This document shows positions 1 through 8,735 of a stretch of DNA of 64,000 bases, piece after piece. Position numbers and translations under genes: made by a program. This DNA comes from CAVPOO01 sp963707015 (lineage in GTDB: Bacteria; Pseudomonadota; Gammaproteobacteria; Thiohalobacterales; Thiohalobacteraceae): contig CAVPOO010000009.1 in NCBI GenBank assembly GCA_963707015.1, positions 186,001 through 250,000 of the forward strand. The letters are read 5' to 3'. Under the pieces are notes generated by a model. That model did not search any database, was not told the DNA's origin, and saw only the letters and a list, made by a program, of their open reading frames with translations. Within the stretch, counting starts at the first letter, position 1. Every line of letters starts with the position of its first letter.

Positions 1-894
1 GCGATACAGCCCCAGCTGGCGATTGGCATGGAGATGTTTCAGCAACCCTTTCAGCGCTATCTCGATGCCTACGTGGCGGGAAAACTGAGTGAAGCGGAGC
101 TGCTGCGCAGCACGGAATACTACCGGCGTTGGCGGTTTGATTTTCGTCTCTATGCGCCGATCCTGCGCTACGCGCGCGAGCATCAGTTGCCAGTGGTGGC
201 CCTGAATCTGCCCGTCGAACTCACGCGCAAGGTGGGCAGAAAGGGTATCGACGGACTCACGCAAGCGGAGCGGGCCGCGATCCCCGAAGCAATCGACCGT
301 TCTGATACGCTGTATGTGCAGCGCCTCAGGGGGATCTTCGACCAGCATCCCCACAAACAGGGACAGAGCTTCGAGCACTTTCTCGAGGTCCAGCTGTTGT
401 GGGACGAGGGTATGGCGGAACGCGCCGCGGCTTATCTCAAGACCTATCCTGATCATGCCATGGTGGTGCTGGCCGGCAGCGGGCATCTCGCGCATGGCAG
501 CGGTATTCCGCGCAGGCTGGTGCGGCGCGTCCCGGTGAGCAGCGCCATTGTACTCAATAGCTGGGAGGGAGGGCTCGAGCCGGGGCTTGCGGATTTTTTG
601 CTGTTGCCGCAGAAACGTGTGCTGCCGGCCGCTGGCAAATTGGGTGCGCTGCTCGCGGAGCAGGATGGCAAACTCAAGGTTGATACGTGCATATCCGGCA
701 GTCCCTGCGAGGCCGCGGGGATAAGACAGGGCGATCAGGTACTCGCCGTCAATGGCAAGCCTGTCGTCAATATGGCGGATCTGCGCGAGGTGACCTGGGA
801 CAAAAAGCCGGGTGACAAGGTCACCCTCGAGATTCGTCGCACGCGCTGGTTCGCACAGCCCCAGGAGCTGAGCTATGAACTCGAGCTTCGCTGA
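1..894 (+). CDS. ChaN-family protein with C-terminal PDZ domain (5' partial)
   Basis: The reading frame is open from base 1, so the true N-terminus lies outside the window; the first ATG at 28 falls inside the conserved segment AIGMEMFQ. That block and the YPDHAMVVLAGSGHLAHGSG stretch are typical of the ChaN/Tiki-like family (DUF399), whose founder binds haem at the outer membrane. About residues 215-285 form a PDZ domain, with the pattern SPCEAAGIRQGDQVLAVNGK. The next gene starts 69 bases downstream and also ends in PDZ, so the two may share transcription. Family assignment is confident; a haem-binding role here is only inferred from the family. Confidence 0.85.
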   Translation, partial: AIQPQLAIGMEMFQQPFQRYLDAYVAGKLSEAELLRSTEYYRRWRFDFRLYAPILRYAREHQLPVVALNLPVELTRKVGRKGIDGLTQAERAAIPEAIDRSDTLYVQRLRGIFDQHPHKQGQSFEHFLEVQLLWDEGMAERAAAYLKTYPDHAMVVLAGSGHLAHGSGIPRRLVRRVPVSSAIVLNSWEGGLEPGLADFLLLPQKRVLPAAGKLGALLAEQDGKLKVDTCISGSPCEAAGIRQGDQVLAVNGKPVVNMADLREVTWDKKPGDKVTLEIRRTRWFAQPQELSYELELR

Positions 895-963
895 GCCCAG
901 GGCCAGGACCCTGATCGGCGCAGGGCGCAAGGGCAGGGTGATGGGGGATCCTGCTGTTGGGGG

Positions 964-3900
964 ATGAAGGGACAGCGATCATCCATCATGTGCGGGCCGG
1001 TTGATCGCCCGTACCACAGCTTCTGGCTGGTGTGGCTGCTGTGTCTGCCGCTGGCGGCACGCGCCGAGCTGCATCACGCGCTCGAGGTGCTCGTCAGCCC
1101 GGAGGGGCACAGCATCGAGGTGAGCGATACCATCACGCGCTCTGAGGGTAGATCAGATGCGCTGGAATTTGCGCTGCATCCCGAGTTGACACCCGAGGTT
1201 CAGACCCCCGGTGTGCGTCTGAGCGAACTTCCCTCCCGGCAATCGGCCTTGAATGTCGCCAGTGACCGCGGGGCAGTGCAACCCAAACGCTATCGCATCG
1301 AGCTGCCGGCCGGGCAGACCCGGTTTACGCTGAGCTACCGCGGCCGCATCCGGCATGCGCTGCAGCAACAGGGTGAGGAGTACGCGCGCGGTTTCCGTGA
1401 GACGCCCGGGATGATCTCGGCGCAGGGCGTGTTTCTGGCAGGGCGCAGTTTCTGGTACCCGCAGCTTGACGCGGCGTTCCTGACCTTCGAGCTCACGCTG
1501 CGCCTGCCGCCGGACTGGTATGGCATGAGTCAGGGCGAGCGGGTGCTGCGCGATGCCGGCTCCGAAGGCGTGCGCGAGCAGTGGCGAAGTACCTCACCCC
1601 AGGAAGAGATTTATCTGGTCGCCGGTCCCTTTACGGAATATGTACAAGGCACCGATGACGTGCAGTCGCTGGTGTTATTGCGTGAGCCAGATGCGACGCT
1701 GGCACAGAAGTACCTGGACGCCACCGATTATTATGTCAATCTCTACAGCGACCTGATCGGCGCTTATCCGTATCGGAAGTTCGCCCTGGTGGAAAACTTC
1801 TGGGAGACCGGCTACGGCATGCCCTCGTTTACCCTGCTCGGACCGAGGGTCATCCGGTTTCCGTTTATCCTGCATTCCTCGTATCCCCATGAGATTCTGC
1901 ACAATTGGTGGGGCAACGGTGTCTACGTCGATTACGACCGCGGCAACTGGGCCGAGGGTCTCACCAGCTACCTGGCCGATCACCTGATCAAGGAGCAGCA
2001 CGGGCAGGGGAGCGACTACCGGCGCGGCGTGCTGCAGAAATACGCCGACTATGTGCGCCAGCAGCAGGACTTCCCGCTGACGCAGTTCCGCAGTCGCCAC
2101 AGCGCCTCCAGCGAGGCCGTGGGTTACGGCAAGACGCTCATGCTCTTTCACATGCTGCGCCGCCAGCTTGGTGATGAGACATTTATCGAGGGTCTGCGTG
2201 CCCTGTATGCGCAATACCGCTTCCGGGTCGCCGATTTCGCGGCGGTGCAAGCGGTGTTCAGCGCGGTGGCGGAGCAACCGCTCGACGCGTTTTTTGCCCA
2301 ATGGGTGCGGCGCGCGGGCGCGCCCGGCTTGCGTGTCTTGCATGCACGTGCCAGGCCCGCGGCTGACGGTTATCGGCTGAGCCTGGAGCTCGAACAGACC
2401 CCGGACGAAGCAGCCTATGCCCTGCGGGTGCCGGTCGCGGTGCACCTGGAAGGGCAGGCACAGGCCTATCAGACCGACGTCGTGATCGACCAGCGACGCA
2501 CGCTGCTGGAACTGAAGCTCCCCGCGCGACCGCTGCGCCTGGATGTTGACCCGGAATTCGACGTATTCCGGCGCTTGCATCGCAACGAGATTCCCCCCGC
2601 CATCAGCCAGGCGGCAGGTGCCGAGCGCGTCCTGGTCCTGTTGCCGGCGGAGGCGCCCGATGCGCTGCGGGAGGCCTACGAATTGCTCGCGCGGTCGTGG
2701 CAGACAGGTGAGCGCGACAAGATCGAGGTCCGCTATGACCGAGAGTTCTCACGGCTGCCTGGTGACCGCGCCGTCTGGCTGTTCGGCTGGCGTAATCGTT
2801 TCCGGCCGCAGTTGGGCCAGGCGCTGGCCGATTATGCCTTCGAGGACCGTGGTGAGGACGTGCGGATCGAGCAAACGATATTGCGCCCCCAGGCGCATGC
2901 CGTGGTGGTCGTTGCCCGTCAGAGTGCAGATCCCGATCAGGCGCTCGGCTGGGTGGCGACCGAGAATCCTGCGGCGCTGCCGGGTATGGGCCGCAAGCTG
3001 CCCCACTACGGCCGCTACAGTTATCTCGCTTTTACGGGGGATGAGCCGAGCAATGTGCTCAAGGGGCAGTGGCCGGTAATAGGCTCGCCCATGTCGGTGA
3101 TGGTCGCGCAAAGTGACGGCGCGACGCTGCTGTCAAGTCCCGCGCAGCTGGCCCCGCGCAAGCCGCTGGTGTCGCCACAGGAGCAGTTTTCCACGCGCCG
3201 CCTGCAGCGCGACATTGCCGTTCTGGCCGATGAGGCCCTGGCCGGACGGGGCCTCGGCACGCCGGAGCTGGATCAGGCCGCGGACTATATTGTCGGGCAG
3301 TTTCGTGCGGCGGGGCTGCGGCCGGGGGGCGACGGAGGTTCCTGGCTGCAGGCGTGGCAGGAACAGGTTGAGCCTCTGGGGCGCGTCGTCAGACTGAAGA
3401 ACGTGGTTGCCGTGCTGCCCGGCAGTGATCCCGAGCGGGCCGGCGAGAGCCTGGTGATCGGTGCGCACTATGATCATTTGGGTCGGGGTGAGTATGTGGC
3501 CCGTGCGGCGGATCGCGACAAGATCCATCCCGGTGCCGATGATAACGCCAGCGGGATTGCGGTAATGCTGGAGCTGGCCCGGGTCCTGGGTGGCAGGCCG
3601 CAACCGCGCAGTGTTGTCTTCGTCGCCTTTACCGGCGAGGAGGTCGGGCGCCTGGGCTCGCGGCATTATGTGCAGCAACCCGGGGACTACCCGATCAATC
3701 AGGTGATTGCGATGGTAAACCTCGACACCGTGGGGCGTCTGGGCAAAAATCCCCTGACCGTGTTCGGCGCGGGCAGCGCTGAGGAGTGGGTGCACATCTT
3801 GCGCGGGGCTGGCTACGTCACCGGCGTGCCCATCAAGAATGTGGCCGATGACTTCGGTTCGGGCGATCAGACCAGTTTTATCGATGCCGGTGTACCCGCC

Positions 3901-4362
3901 GTGCAGCTGTTCAGTGGTGTCCATGACGATTTTCACCGTCCCGGCGACACCCCGGACAAGATTGATGTGCCGGGGCTGGTGAAGACAGCACAGGTATTGC
4001 GCGAGACCGTGGAATACCTGGCGGGGCGTGCGCAGGCGCTGCGTTCGACGCTTGGCGACGGGCGCGAGAACGCGATACCCGCCGCCCGCGAAACGGCGCG
4101 CCAGGTCAGTCTGGGAACGGTGCCGGATTATGCCTTCAGCGGGGGCGGGGTGCGGATAGACGAGGTACGCGCAGGTACGCCGGCCGAGCAGGCCGGTCTG
4201 CAAAAGGACGATGTCATCGTCGCGGTTAATGAAACACCGGTGCAGACCCTGCGCGAGTACGCACAGGCTTTGCGGGGGCTGAAGCCGGGCGACGCGATCC
4301 AGATTCGTTTTCGACGCGATCACATCGAGCAGGCGGTTACCGCCCGGCTTGTGGCGCGGTAA
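964..4362 (+). CDS. Exported multidomain peptidase: M1-like, M28 aminopeptidase and PDZ
   Basis: This 1132-residue protein has an N-terminal hydrophobic segment (SFWLVWLLCLPLAARA) acting as signal peptide or anchor. Residues 309-313 read HEILH followed by NWWGN, with a Glu 18 positions later (WAEGL), the zinc site of gluzincin M1 peptidases. Around 832-1000 a second peptidase follows: GAHYDHLG, HPGADDNASG, FTGEEVG, NLDTVG and FHRPGDTPD are the zinc ligands and catalytic acids of family M28. Residues about 1045-1130 form a PDZ domain. Such triple fusions probably act on peptides in the periplasm. ATG at 964 gives the longest product; ATG at 988 is an alternative. The downstream gene begins only 23 bases after the stop. 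Confidence 0.88.
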   Translation: MKGQRSSIMCGPVDRPYHSFWLVWLLCLPLAARAELHHALEVLVSPEGHSIEVSDTITRSEGRSDALEFALHPELTPEVQTPGVRLSELPSRQSALNVASDRGAVQPKRYRIELPAGQTRFTLSYRGRIRHALQQQGEEYARGFRETPGMISAQGVFLAGRSFWYPQLDAAFLTFELTLRLPPDWYGMSQGERVLRDAGSEGVREQWRSTSPQEEIYLVAGPFTEYVQGTDDVQSLVLLREPDATLAQKYLDATDYYVNLYSDLIGAYPYRKFALVENFWETGYGMPSFTLLGPRVIRFPFILHSSYPHEILHNWWGNGVYVDYDRGNWAEGLTSYLADHLIKEQHGQGSDYRRGVLQKYADYVRQQQDFPLTQFRSRHSASSEAVGYGKTLMLFHMLRRQLGDETFIEGLRALYAQYRFRVADFAAVQAVFSAVAEQPLDAFFAQWVRRAGAPGLRVLHARARPAADGYRLSLELEQTPDEAAYALRVPVAVHLEGQAQAYQTDVVIDQRRTLLELKLPARPLRLDVDPEFDVFRRLHRNEIPPAISQAAGAERVLVLLPAEAPDALREAYELLARSWQTGERDKIEVRYDREFSRLPGDRAVWLFGWRNRFRPQLGQALADYAFEDRGEDVRIEQTILRPQAHAVVVVARQSADPDQALGWVATENPAALPGMGRKLPHYGRYSYLAFTGDEPSNVLKGQWPVIGSPMSVMVAQSDGATLLSSPAQLAPRKPLVSPQEQFSTRRLQRDIAVLADEALAGRGLGTPELDQAADYIVGQFRAAGLRPGGDGGSWLQAWQEQVEPLGRVVRLKNVVAVLPGSDPERAGESLVIGAHYDHLGRGEYVARAADRDKIHPGADDNASGIAVMLELARVLGGRPQPRSVVFVAFTGEEVGRLGSRHYVQQPGDYPINQVIAMVNLDTVGRLGKNPLTVFGAGSAEEWVHILRGAGYVTGVPIKNVADDFGSGDQTSFIDAGVPAVQLFSGVHDDFHRPGDTPDKIDVPGLVKTAQVLRETVEYLAGRAQALRSTLGDGRENAIPAARETARQVSLGTVPDYAFSGGGVRIDEVRAGTPAEQAGLQKDDVIVAVNETPVQTLREYAQALRGLKPGDAIQIRFRRDHIEQAVTARLVAR

Positions 4363-4384
4363 CGTTTTGCAGCGGGTAGCCAGG

Positions 4385-5458
4385 GTGAAGAAAAAAGTCA
4401 ATCAGATACTCAGTGTATACGTCGCCGTAGTCGTGGCGGCGGTCAGTGGCGCAGGGGCCGAGGAGGTGAGGGAGGCGAGTCGGGATGGCAGCGCCCTGGC
4501 TTTTCCCGGTGAGACCCACCTGGCAAATATTCGCCAGCTCACCTTCGGGGGTCAGAACGCGGAGGCCTATTTTTCTCACGATGGTCAGGAGCTGATCTTT
4601 CAGTCCACGCGCGGCGAGCTGCAGTGCGATGCTATTTTTCGCATGCGCGCCGATGGCAGTGAGGTCCGACAGCTGTCCTCCGGTCGGGGCGTGACGACCT
4701 GTGCCTTCATCGCGCCGGACAATCAGTCCATCATCTATGCCTCGACCCACCTGAAAAACAGCCACTGCCCGCCCAGGCCCGATTATTCCCAGGGTTATAT
4801 CTGGCCGCTCTACAAGGACTACGACATCTTCAAGGCGGGACCGGGTGGCGAGAACCCCGTCGCGCTGACCGATACCGAGGGCTACGATGCCGAGGCGGTG
4901 TACTCGCCCCAAGGCGACAGGATCCTGTTTACCTCGCTGCGTAGCGGAGACCTCGAGCTCTATCTCATGAACCCGGACGGCAGCCGGGTGGAGCAACTCA
5001 CCCACGAGCCGGGCTACGACGGCGGCGCGTTCTTCTCGCTCGACGGCAAGTGGATCGTCTGGCGTGCATCGCGCCCGACCGGTGAGGCCCTCGAGGACTA
5101 CCAGACGCTGTTGGGCGAGAACCTGATCCGTCCCGGTAAACTCGAAATCTACGTCATGAATCTCAACGACCGCGAGCCGATTCAGATTACCAGCAACGGT
5201 GCCGCCAACTTCGGGCCGTATTGGCATCCCGATGGCAAGCGCATCATCTTCGTCTCCAATATGCAGGATCCCGATGGGCGCAACTTCGATCTCTACATGA
5301 TCGACATCGACACACGCAGGACCGAGCGCATTACTCACTACGAAGGCTTTGACGGCTTCCCGATGTTTTCCCACGACGGCAAGCGGCTGGTGTTTGCCTC
5401 CAACCGGTTCGGCAAGGTGCCAGGGGAAACCAACATCTTCATCGCCGACTGGAAGTAG
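4385..5458 (+). CDS. Exported TolB-like beta-propeller (PD40 repeat) protein
   Basis: I place the start at GTG 4385, because the product then begins MKKKVNQILS and continues into a clean signal peptide ending near AAVSGAGA; the same frame is open back to TTG 4349, inside the preceding gene. The mature part consists of repeated WD40-like/PD40 blades, for example MRADGSEVRQLS, MNPDGSRVEQLTHEPGYDGG and MIDIDTRRTERITHYEG, as in the TolB propeller. It lacks the TolB N-terminal domain and lies outside any tol-pal cluster, so it is not TolB itself. The closeness to the large peptidase upstream suggests a two-gene periplasmic unit. Its ligand cannot be told from sequence. Confidence 0.8.
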   Translation: MKKKVNQILSVYVAVVVAAVSGAGAEEVREASRDGSALAFPGETHLANIRQLTFGGQNAEAYFSHDGQELIFQSTRGELQCDAIFRMRADGSEVRQLSSGRGVTTCAFIAPDNQSIIYASTHLKNSHCPPRPDYSQGYIWPLYKDYDIFKAGPGGENPVALTDTEGYDAEAVYSPQGDRILFTSLRSGDLELYLMNPDGSRVEQLTHEPGYDGGAFFSLDGKWIVWRASRPTGEALEDYQTLLGENLIRPGKLEIYVMNLNDREPIQITSNGAANFGPYWHPDGKRIIFVSNMQDPDGRNFDLYMIDIDTRRTERITHYEGFDGFPMFSHDGKRLVFASNRFGKVPGETNIFIADWK

Positions 5459-5529
5459 AGGGTTGTGGCGCGCGCAATAGATTCCCGTAGCTGACGCGTA
5501 ACCCGGCGGTGGGGCCGTCAGCACATGGG

Positions 5530-5562
5530 ATACTTGACTAAAATACTAAGGTATTGTCTAAT
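5530..5562 (+). promoter_or_regulatory. sigma70 promoter overlapped by IscR type-1-like operator
   Basis: TTGACT (5534-5539) and TCTAAT (5557-5562) are separated by exactly 17 bases. The 25 bases 5530-5554 run ATACTTGACTA-AAA-TACTAAGGTAT. They match most positions of the IscR type-1 (Rrf2 family) consensus: ATA at one end, TAT at the other, GACT in the left half and GG before the final TAT. The operator covers the -35 and spacer, as expected for repression by [2Fe-2S]-IscR. It drives the TusE-like gene 95 bases further on. IscR itself is not in the window. Confidence 0.68.
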
Positions 5563-5656
5563 AGCTAGCTAGTTGGCCGGATTCCGGGCACGTGGAGTCG
5601 TAGAACGTCGTCAAGGGAACCGGTTCGTCGGTGGAATTTGTAAAGAGAGGTTGTCG

Positions 5657-5950
5657 ATGGAACTTCCGGAACGCGATGGTGATGGTTATCTCACCGAGAT
5701 GAATACTTGGACACCCGAGGTCGCCCGTGCAATGGCCGAAGCGGACGGGGTGCAGCTGGACGATGTCAAATGGCAGCAGATCCTGAAGGCGCGCGAGTAC
5801 TACGAGGAGCACTCGGTGGTCCCGCCCATCCGTAAGTTTGCCAAGTACCTCGGTGAAGACCAGAAGGGCATGTTCAAACTCTGGATGACGGGCCCGATGA
5901 AGCCTATAACCAAATACGGGGGACTGCCCAAGCCGACGGGTTGCGTCTGA
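5657..5950 (+). CDS. tusE: TusE/DsrC-family sulfur-carrier protein, single C-terminal cysteine
   Basis: This 97-residue protein starts at ATG 5657 behind the ribosome site GAGAGG. It has the DsrC/TusE/DsvC fold signature: WTPEVARAMAEADGVQLDD, a helical EYYEEHSVVPPIRKFAKYL, and the C-terminal arm GGLPKPTGCV. In true DsrC two cysteines eleven residues apart sit on this arm; here the outer one (CysA) is present and the inner position is Thr. That makes it TusE-like, a persulfide relay protein as in tRNA 2-thiolation, not a DsrC partner of sulfite reductase. No tusBCD or dsrAB is near. Transcription is probably iron-sulfur responsive through the operator upstream. A second paralogue lies at 16246. 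Confidence 0.85.
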   Translation: MELPERDGDGYLTEMNTWTPEVARAMAEADGVQLDDVKWQQILKAREYYEEHSVVPPIRKFAKYLGEDQKGMFKLWMTGPMKPITKYGGLPKPTGCV

Positions 5951-6400
5951 CGCCGGTCGGGCTCAGCCTGCCCCCTCGTCGCACCTGCCAAAGGTCGGGC
6001 CTGGCCGGTCTCCTCACCTTGTTCCTGCCCAGCGAAAAATCTGCAATATAATTTCGAGACCCGAAACCGGTCTGCGCTGCGCGGGCCGCTGTGGGGTTGA
6101 CAGATGACGCCCGTCCGCACCGTCGGCTGGAAATGGAGGCGCTGACTGATTCCGATATCTGTCTGCCGGATGCAGGGAAGCGTGTATGCACGCGGTGGCG
6201 CTCCCGGTTTGCGCACGATAGACAGCGTGCAGGATCCGCTTGCCGGCAGCCTGCCGATGGTGCAGCCGGGGACTCGCTGGCGGTTCTGTGTGCCGGTCGG
6301 CATGACATATCCTGCGATGCGTTGCCGTAAGGCCTCCTGGCGCAGCGGCAGGCAATGGCAAATTTAGGGCGGCTCGATAAACCAGCGAACAGGGTGAGCG
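5951..6400. other. Intergenic region without a recognised gene
   Basis: The reading frames here are short, overlapping and without family features. A TATAAT hexamer at 6047-6052 has no -35 partner at the right distance. It may carry the promoter for the SprT gene, but I cannot define it. Confidence 0.4.
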
Positions 6401-6943
6401 ATGGCCGAATCAAGCCTGGATGCAGTGAGCCTGCAACCGATTGGTGAGCGACAGCAGCAGCAGGTGCTGCGCGCGACTTACGACTGTCTGCGGCGGGCGC
6501 GAGAAATCTATCGGCGGGAGTTTGCTGTGATTCCCGTGACGTTTGATCTGTGCGGCAGGGCGGCAGGCATGTATCGTGTGTGCGGTGGCCGGCGCAGTAT
6601 TCGCTACAATCCCTACCTCTTCGCGAAGTACTTTGCAGACAGTCTCAGTGCAACCGTCCCGCATGAGGTGGCGCATTACGTGACGGATATCTTGTACGGA
6701 ATGCGCAATATTCGGCCGCACGGGCTCGAATGGCGGGCCGTCATGTGCTCGCTCGGGGCCGAGCCCCGAGCGACGGGGCGGTACGATCTGGCAGGCGTTC
6801 CCGTGAGGCGTCAGCGGCGCTATACCTATCGCTGTGGCTGCACCACGCATCTGCTCAGTGCATGCCGTCATAACCGCCTGCATAGCGGTAAGGCGCGCTA
6901 CCATTGCCGGCTGTGCGGGACGCCGATCGTTTACCAGGGTTGA
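6401..6943 (+). CDS. SprT-family zinc metalloprotein
   Basis: The protein (180 residues) has the SprT/Spartan-like layout: an N-terminal helical part, the zinc motif HEVAHYV at about residue 88 with a further His in RPHGLEWRAVM, and a C-terminal zinc ribbon (YRCGCTTHLLS, HYHCRLCG-like pattern near 146-175). AGGGTGA lies six bases before the ATG. SprT-like proteins are presumed proteases; eukaryotic Spartan cleaves DNA-protein crosslinks, while the bacterial role is unsettled. It sits 18 bases upstream of a GIY-YIG nuclease and close to yceH, so the three may be cotranscribed. Confidence 0.85.
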   Translation: MAESSLDAVSLQPIGERQQQQVLRATYDCLRRAREIYRREFAVIPVTFDLCGRAAGMYRVCGGRRSIRYNPYLFAKYFADSLSATVPHEVAHYVTDILYGMRNIRPHGLEWRAVMCSLGAEPRATGRYDLAGVPVRRQRRYTYRCGCTTHLLSACRHNRLHSGKARYHCRLCGTPIVYQG

Positions 6944-6961
6944 TCGCAAAATGAGCCGGAG

Positions 6962-7246
6962 ATGAGCTGGCAGGTCTACATGATCCTGTGCACGGATGGT
7001 ACTCTTTACACGGGAATCACCAGCGATGTCGAACGGCGCCTGTCCCAGCATGGGGGTCGGGGTGGCGCCAAATATTTCCGGGGCCGCAAGCCGAGGCAAG
7101 TGGTGTATCTCGAAGGCGGCCATACCCGCAGCTCAGCGAGTCAAAGAGAGGCAGCGATCAAGCGAATGCGGCGTATGGAGAAAAACCGTCTTATCGCATC
7201 AGAGATAAATGAAGCGCCGACTGCACTGCGAGCGACCCGGATTTGA
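6962..7246 (+). CDS. GIY-YIG nuclease-fold protein, YhbQ/UPF0213 type
   Basis: A 94-residue single-domain protein beginning MSWQVYMILCTDGTLYTGIT, where YMI...YTG is the GIY-YIG motif, followed by the conserved Arg (VERRLSQH), the YLEGG strand and the catalytic-region Glu in SQREAAIKRM. This is the stand-alone UPF0213/YhbQ group, whose E. coli member cleaves DNA; no additional DNA-binding domain is present. It overlaps the open frame of the next gene but not its preferred start, and is probably cotranscribed with the SprT gene 18 bases upstream. Confidence 0.85.
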   Translation: MSWQVYMILCTDGTLYTGITSDVERRLSQHGGRGGAKYFRGRKPRQVVYLEGGHTRSSASQREAAIKRMRRMEKNRLIASEINEAPTALRATRI

Positions 7247-7274
7247 CAACAGCCGTGTGGACAGGAAGGTAACC

Positions 7275-7964
7275 GTGGATATTGACCTCAACCTTTACGA
7301 GGCACGTGTGATTGGCTCGCTGATCGAGAAGGAGATCACCACGCCTGATCAGTACCCGCTTTCGCTGAATGCGCTCACCAACGCGTGTAACCAGAAAAGC
7401 AATCGTGAACCGGTGCTTGAGCTGGATGAGGCGACCGTTCAGCAAACCGCTGATGGGCTGATAAAGAAGCACTTCGTGAATGAGAAAACCGGGTTTGGCA
7501 GCCGCGTCATCAAATACCGCCATCGCTTCTGCAATACTGAATTTGGCAATCTTGAATTCTCCGAGCAGGAGCTTGGCATTATTTGTGTGCTGCTGCTGCG
7601 GGGTCCACAGACACCCGGCGAACTGCGTTCCCGTACCAGCCGTTTATGCAAATTCAACGATGTGGACGAAGTCGAGGCCACACTCGAATCCTTGATGGCA
7701 CGTGATGACGGGCCGTTTGTCGCGAGACTGCCCCGTGAGCCGGGGAGAAGAGAATCACGCTATGTGCATCTCTTCAGCGCGGATTTGCCTGAGTCGGTGC
7801 CTGCTGAGCCCGTTGGCAAGTCTGCCGGTCCTGCCGGCTCAGAGCATGAGCGCCTTGAACGACTCGAGCAGCTGGTCAGTGAAATGGGGCGGGAGATTGA
7901 GCGGCTCAAGCGCCAGCTTGAAGCGCTGACTCCAGGCGCGACATCGGGGGACACGGAGGGGTGA
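7275..7964 (+). CDS. yceH: YceH family (UPF0502/DUF480) winged-helix protein
   Basis: GTG at 7275 is chosen because AGGAAGG stands six bases before it and the family homology (VDIDLNLYEARVIGSLIEKE) begins there; the frame is open back to 7209. The conserved blocks TTPDQYPLSLNALTNACNQK and LLLRGPQTPGELRSRTSRL show the two winged-helix domains of DUF480. A coiled-coil-like tail (ERLERLEQLVSEMGREIERL) ends the protein. The function is unknown, although the fold suggests nucleic-acid binding. Confidence 0.87.
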   Translation: MDIDLNLYEARVIGSLIEKEITTPDQYPLSLNALTNACNQKSNREPVLELDEATVQQTADGLIKKHFVNEKTGFGSRVIKYRHRFCNTEFGNLEFSEQELGIICVLLLRGPQTPGELRSRTSRLCKFNDVDEVEATLESLMARDDGPFVARLPREPGRRESRYVHLFSADLPESVPAEPVGKSAGPAGSEHERLERLEQLVSEMGREIERLKRQLEALTPGATSGDTEG

Positions 7965-8010
7965 ATCGCGGACAGATTGCCCGCAGGGCCGTACCCGGGC
8001 GGACGATTAA

Positions 8011-8046
8011 CTGATAATACGCGGGAATTCTGTTATACTCCAACCA
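8011..8046 (+). promoter_or_regulatory. Extended -10 promoter of the cold-shock gene
   Basis: TGTTATACT at 8031-8039 is an extended -10 element (TG, one base, TATACT). A -35 at the 17-base distance (CTGATA, 8011-8016) is weak. Transcription from about 8046 would give a leader of roughly 110 bases before the ATG, consistent with the long structured leaders of cspA-type mRNAs. Confidence 0.5.
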
Positions 8047-8158
8047 GTTGCACATTATTCAGGTCATTTCAGAAATTCCCTCCCGGTATTCTCCTGTAAA
8101 TTTCCTCGTATGATCTGCAATTGAACACTTAAATATTGATTTTATTGAGGTAATTTAC

Positions 8159-8362
8159 ATGGCTACAGGTACCGTTAAATGGTTTAACGAATCCAAGGGT
8201 TACGGTTTCATTTCTCCCTCGGATGGTAGTGCGGATGTCTTTGTGCACTTTTCCGCAATCGAAGGCAGCGGCTTCAAGTCGCTGGCGGAAGGCCAATCCG
8301 TGACATTCGAGGTGGAAAAGGGTCCGAAGGGGCCTCAGGCGACTCAGGTTAGAGCCGAGTAA
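8159..8362 (+). CDS. Cold-shock protein, CspA family
   Basis: A 67-residue single cold-shock domain with RNP1 (KGYGFISP) and RNP2 (VFVHFSAI) nucleic-acid-binding motifs and the usual MATGTVKWFNESKG start. These OB-fold proteins bind single-stranded RNA and act as RNA chaperones. TGAGGTAA precedes the ATG by a few bases. It has its own promoter with a leader of about 110 bases and a strong terminator 30 bases after the stop, so it is monocistronic. Which csp paralogue it is cannot be decided from the sequence. Confidence 0.97.
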   Translation: MATGTVKWFNESKGYGFISPSDGSADVFVHFSAIEGSGFKSLAEGQSVTFEVEKGPKGPQATQVRAE

Positions 8363-8390
8363 ATTCCTTATTCATCTCTGACAAACCAGG

Positions 8391-8417
8391 AACCCCGCAG
8401 GTATCTGCGGGGTTTTT
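8391..8417 (+). terminator. Rho-independent terminator after the cold-shock gene
   Basis: CCCCGCAG (8393-8400) and CTGCGGGG (8405-8412) form a perfect 8-bp stem with a GTAT loop, followed directly by TTTTT. The AA before the stem is typical of a terminator that could also work on the other strand. Confidence 0.92.
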
Positions 8418-8471
8418 CGTATCTGATTGTCCGACACCCTGTTGGATGTCATCATTTAGCGAGGATGCGCT

Positions 8472-8735
8472 TTGAAAAAAATGTTTGTTGGCAATCTGCC
8501 TTCCGAGGCTACCGAGGACAGCGTACGGGCATTGTTTTCCGAATTTGGAACGGTGCGCTCCGTGCGTCTGGTCACCGATGTCTTTACCGGTAGATGCAAG
8601 GGCTTCGGATTTATTGAGATGGAGGGGCACGAGGCACGCGCGGCTATCGCTGCGCTTGACGGGAAGGATTTTGGTGGAAAGCCCTTGAAGGTTCGCTATG
8701 AAGATCCACGCGGAGCGAAAAAAAGAAGACGGTAA
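8472..8735 (+). CDS. RNA-binding protein with a single RRM
   Basis: The product has 87 residues with RNP2 (MFVGNLP) and RNP1 (KGFGFIEM) motifs in the right order and a basic tail (RGAKKRRR), as in the small RRM proteins of proteobacteria and cyanobacteria. GAGGA at 8461-8465 is correctly spaced for the TTG at 8472; the ATG at 8481 would be too far away. Its position directly after a cold-shock gene is frequent for these proteins and suggests a shared role in RNA handling at low temperature, although the terminator between them gives separate transcription. Confidence 0.9.
   Translation: MKKMFVGNLPSEATEDSVRALFSEFGTVRSVRLVTDVFTGRCKGFGFIEMEGHEARAAIAALDGKDFGGKPLKVRYEDPRGAKKRRR

Noticed and set aside
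3133..4401. 422-codon minus-strand frame
   Set aside because: Antisense to the M28/PDZ part of the peptidase gene; no ribosome site or known motif.
5657..5950. Annotation as true DsrC of the dissimilatory sulfite reductase system
   Set aside because: The inner arm cysteine is Thr, and no dsrAB or dsrEFH genes are present, so TusE-type is the better call.
6047..6052. Perfect TATAAT hexamer
   Set aside because: No -35 box at 15-19 bases and no extended -10 TG; TTGTTC lies 22 bases away.
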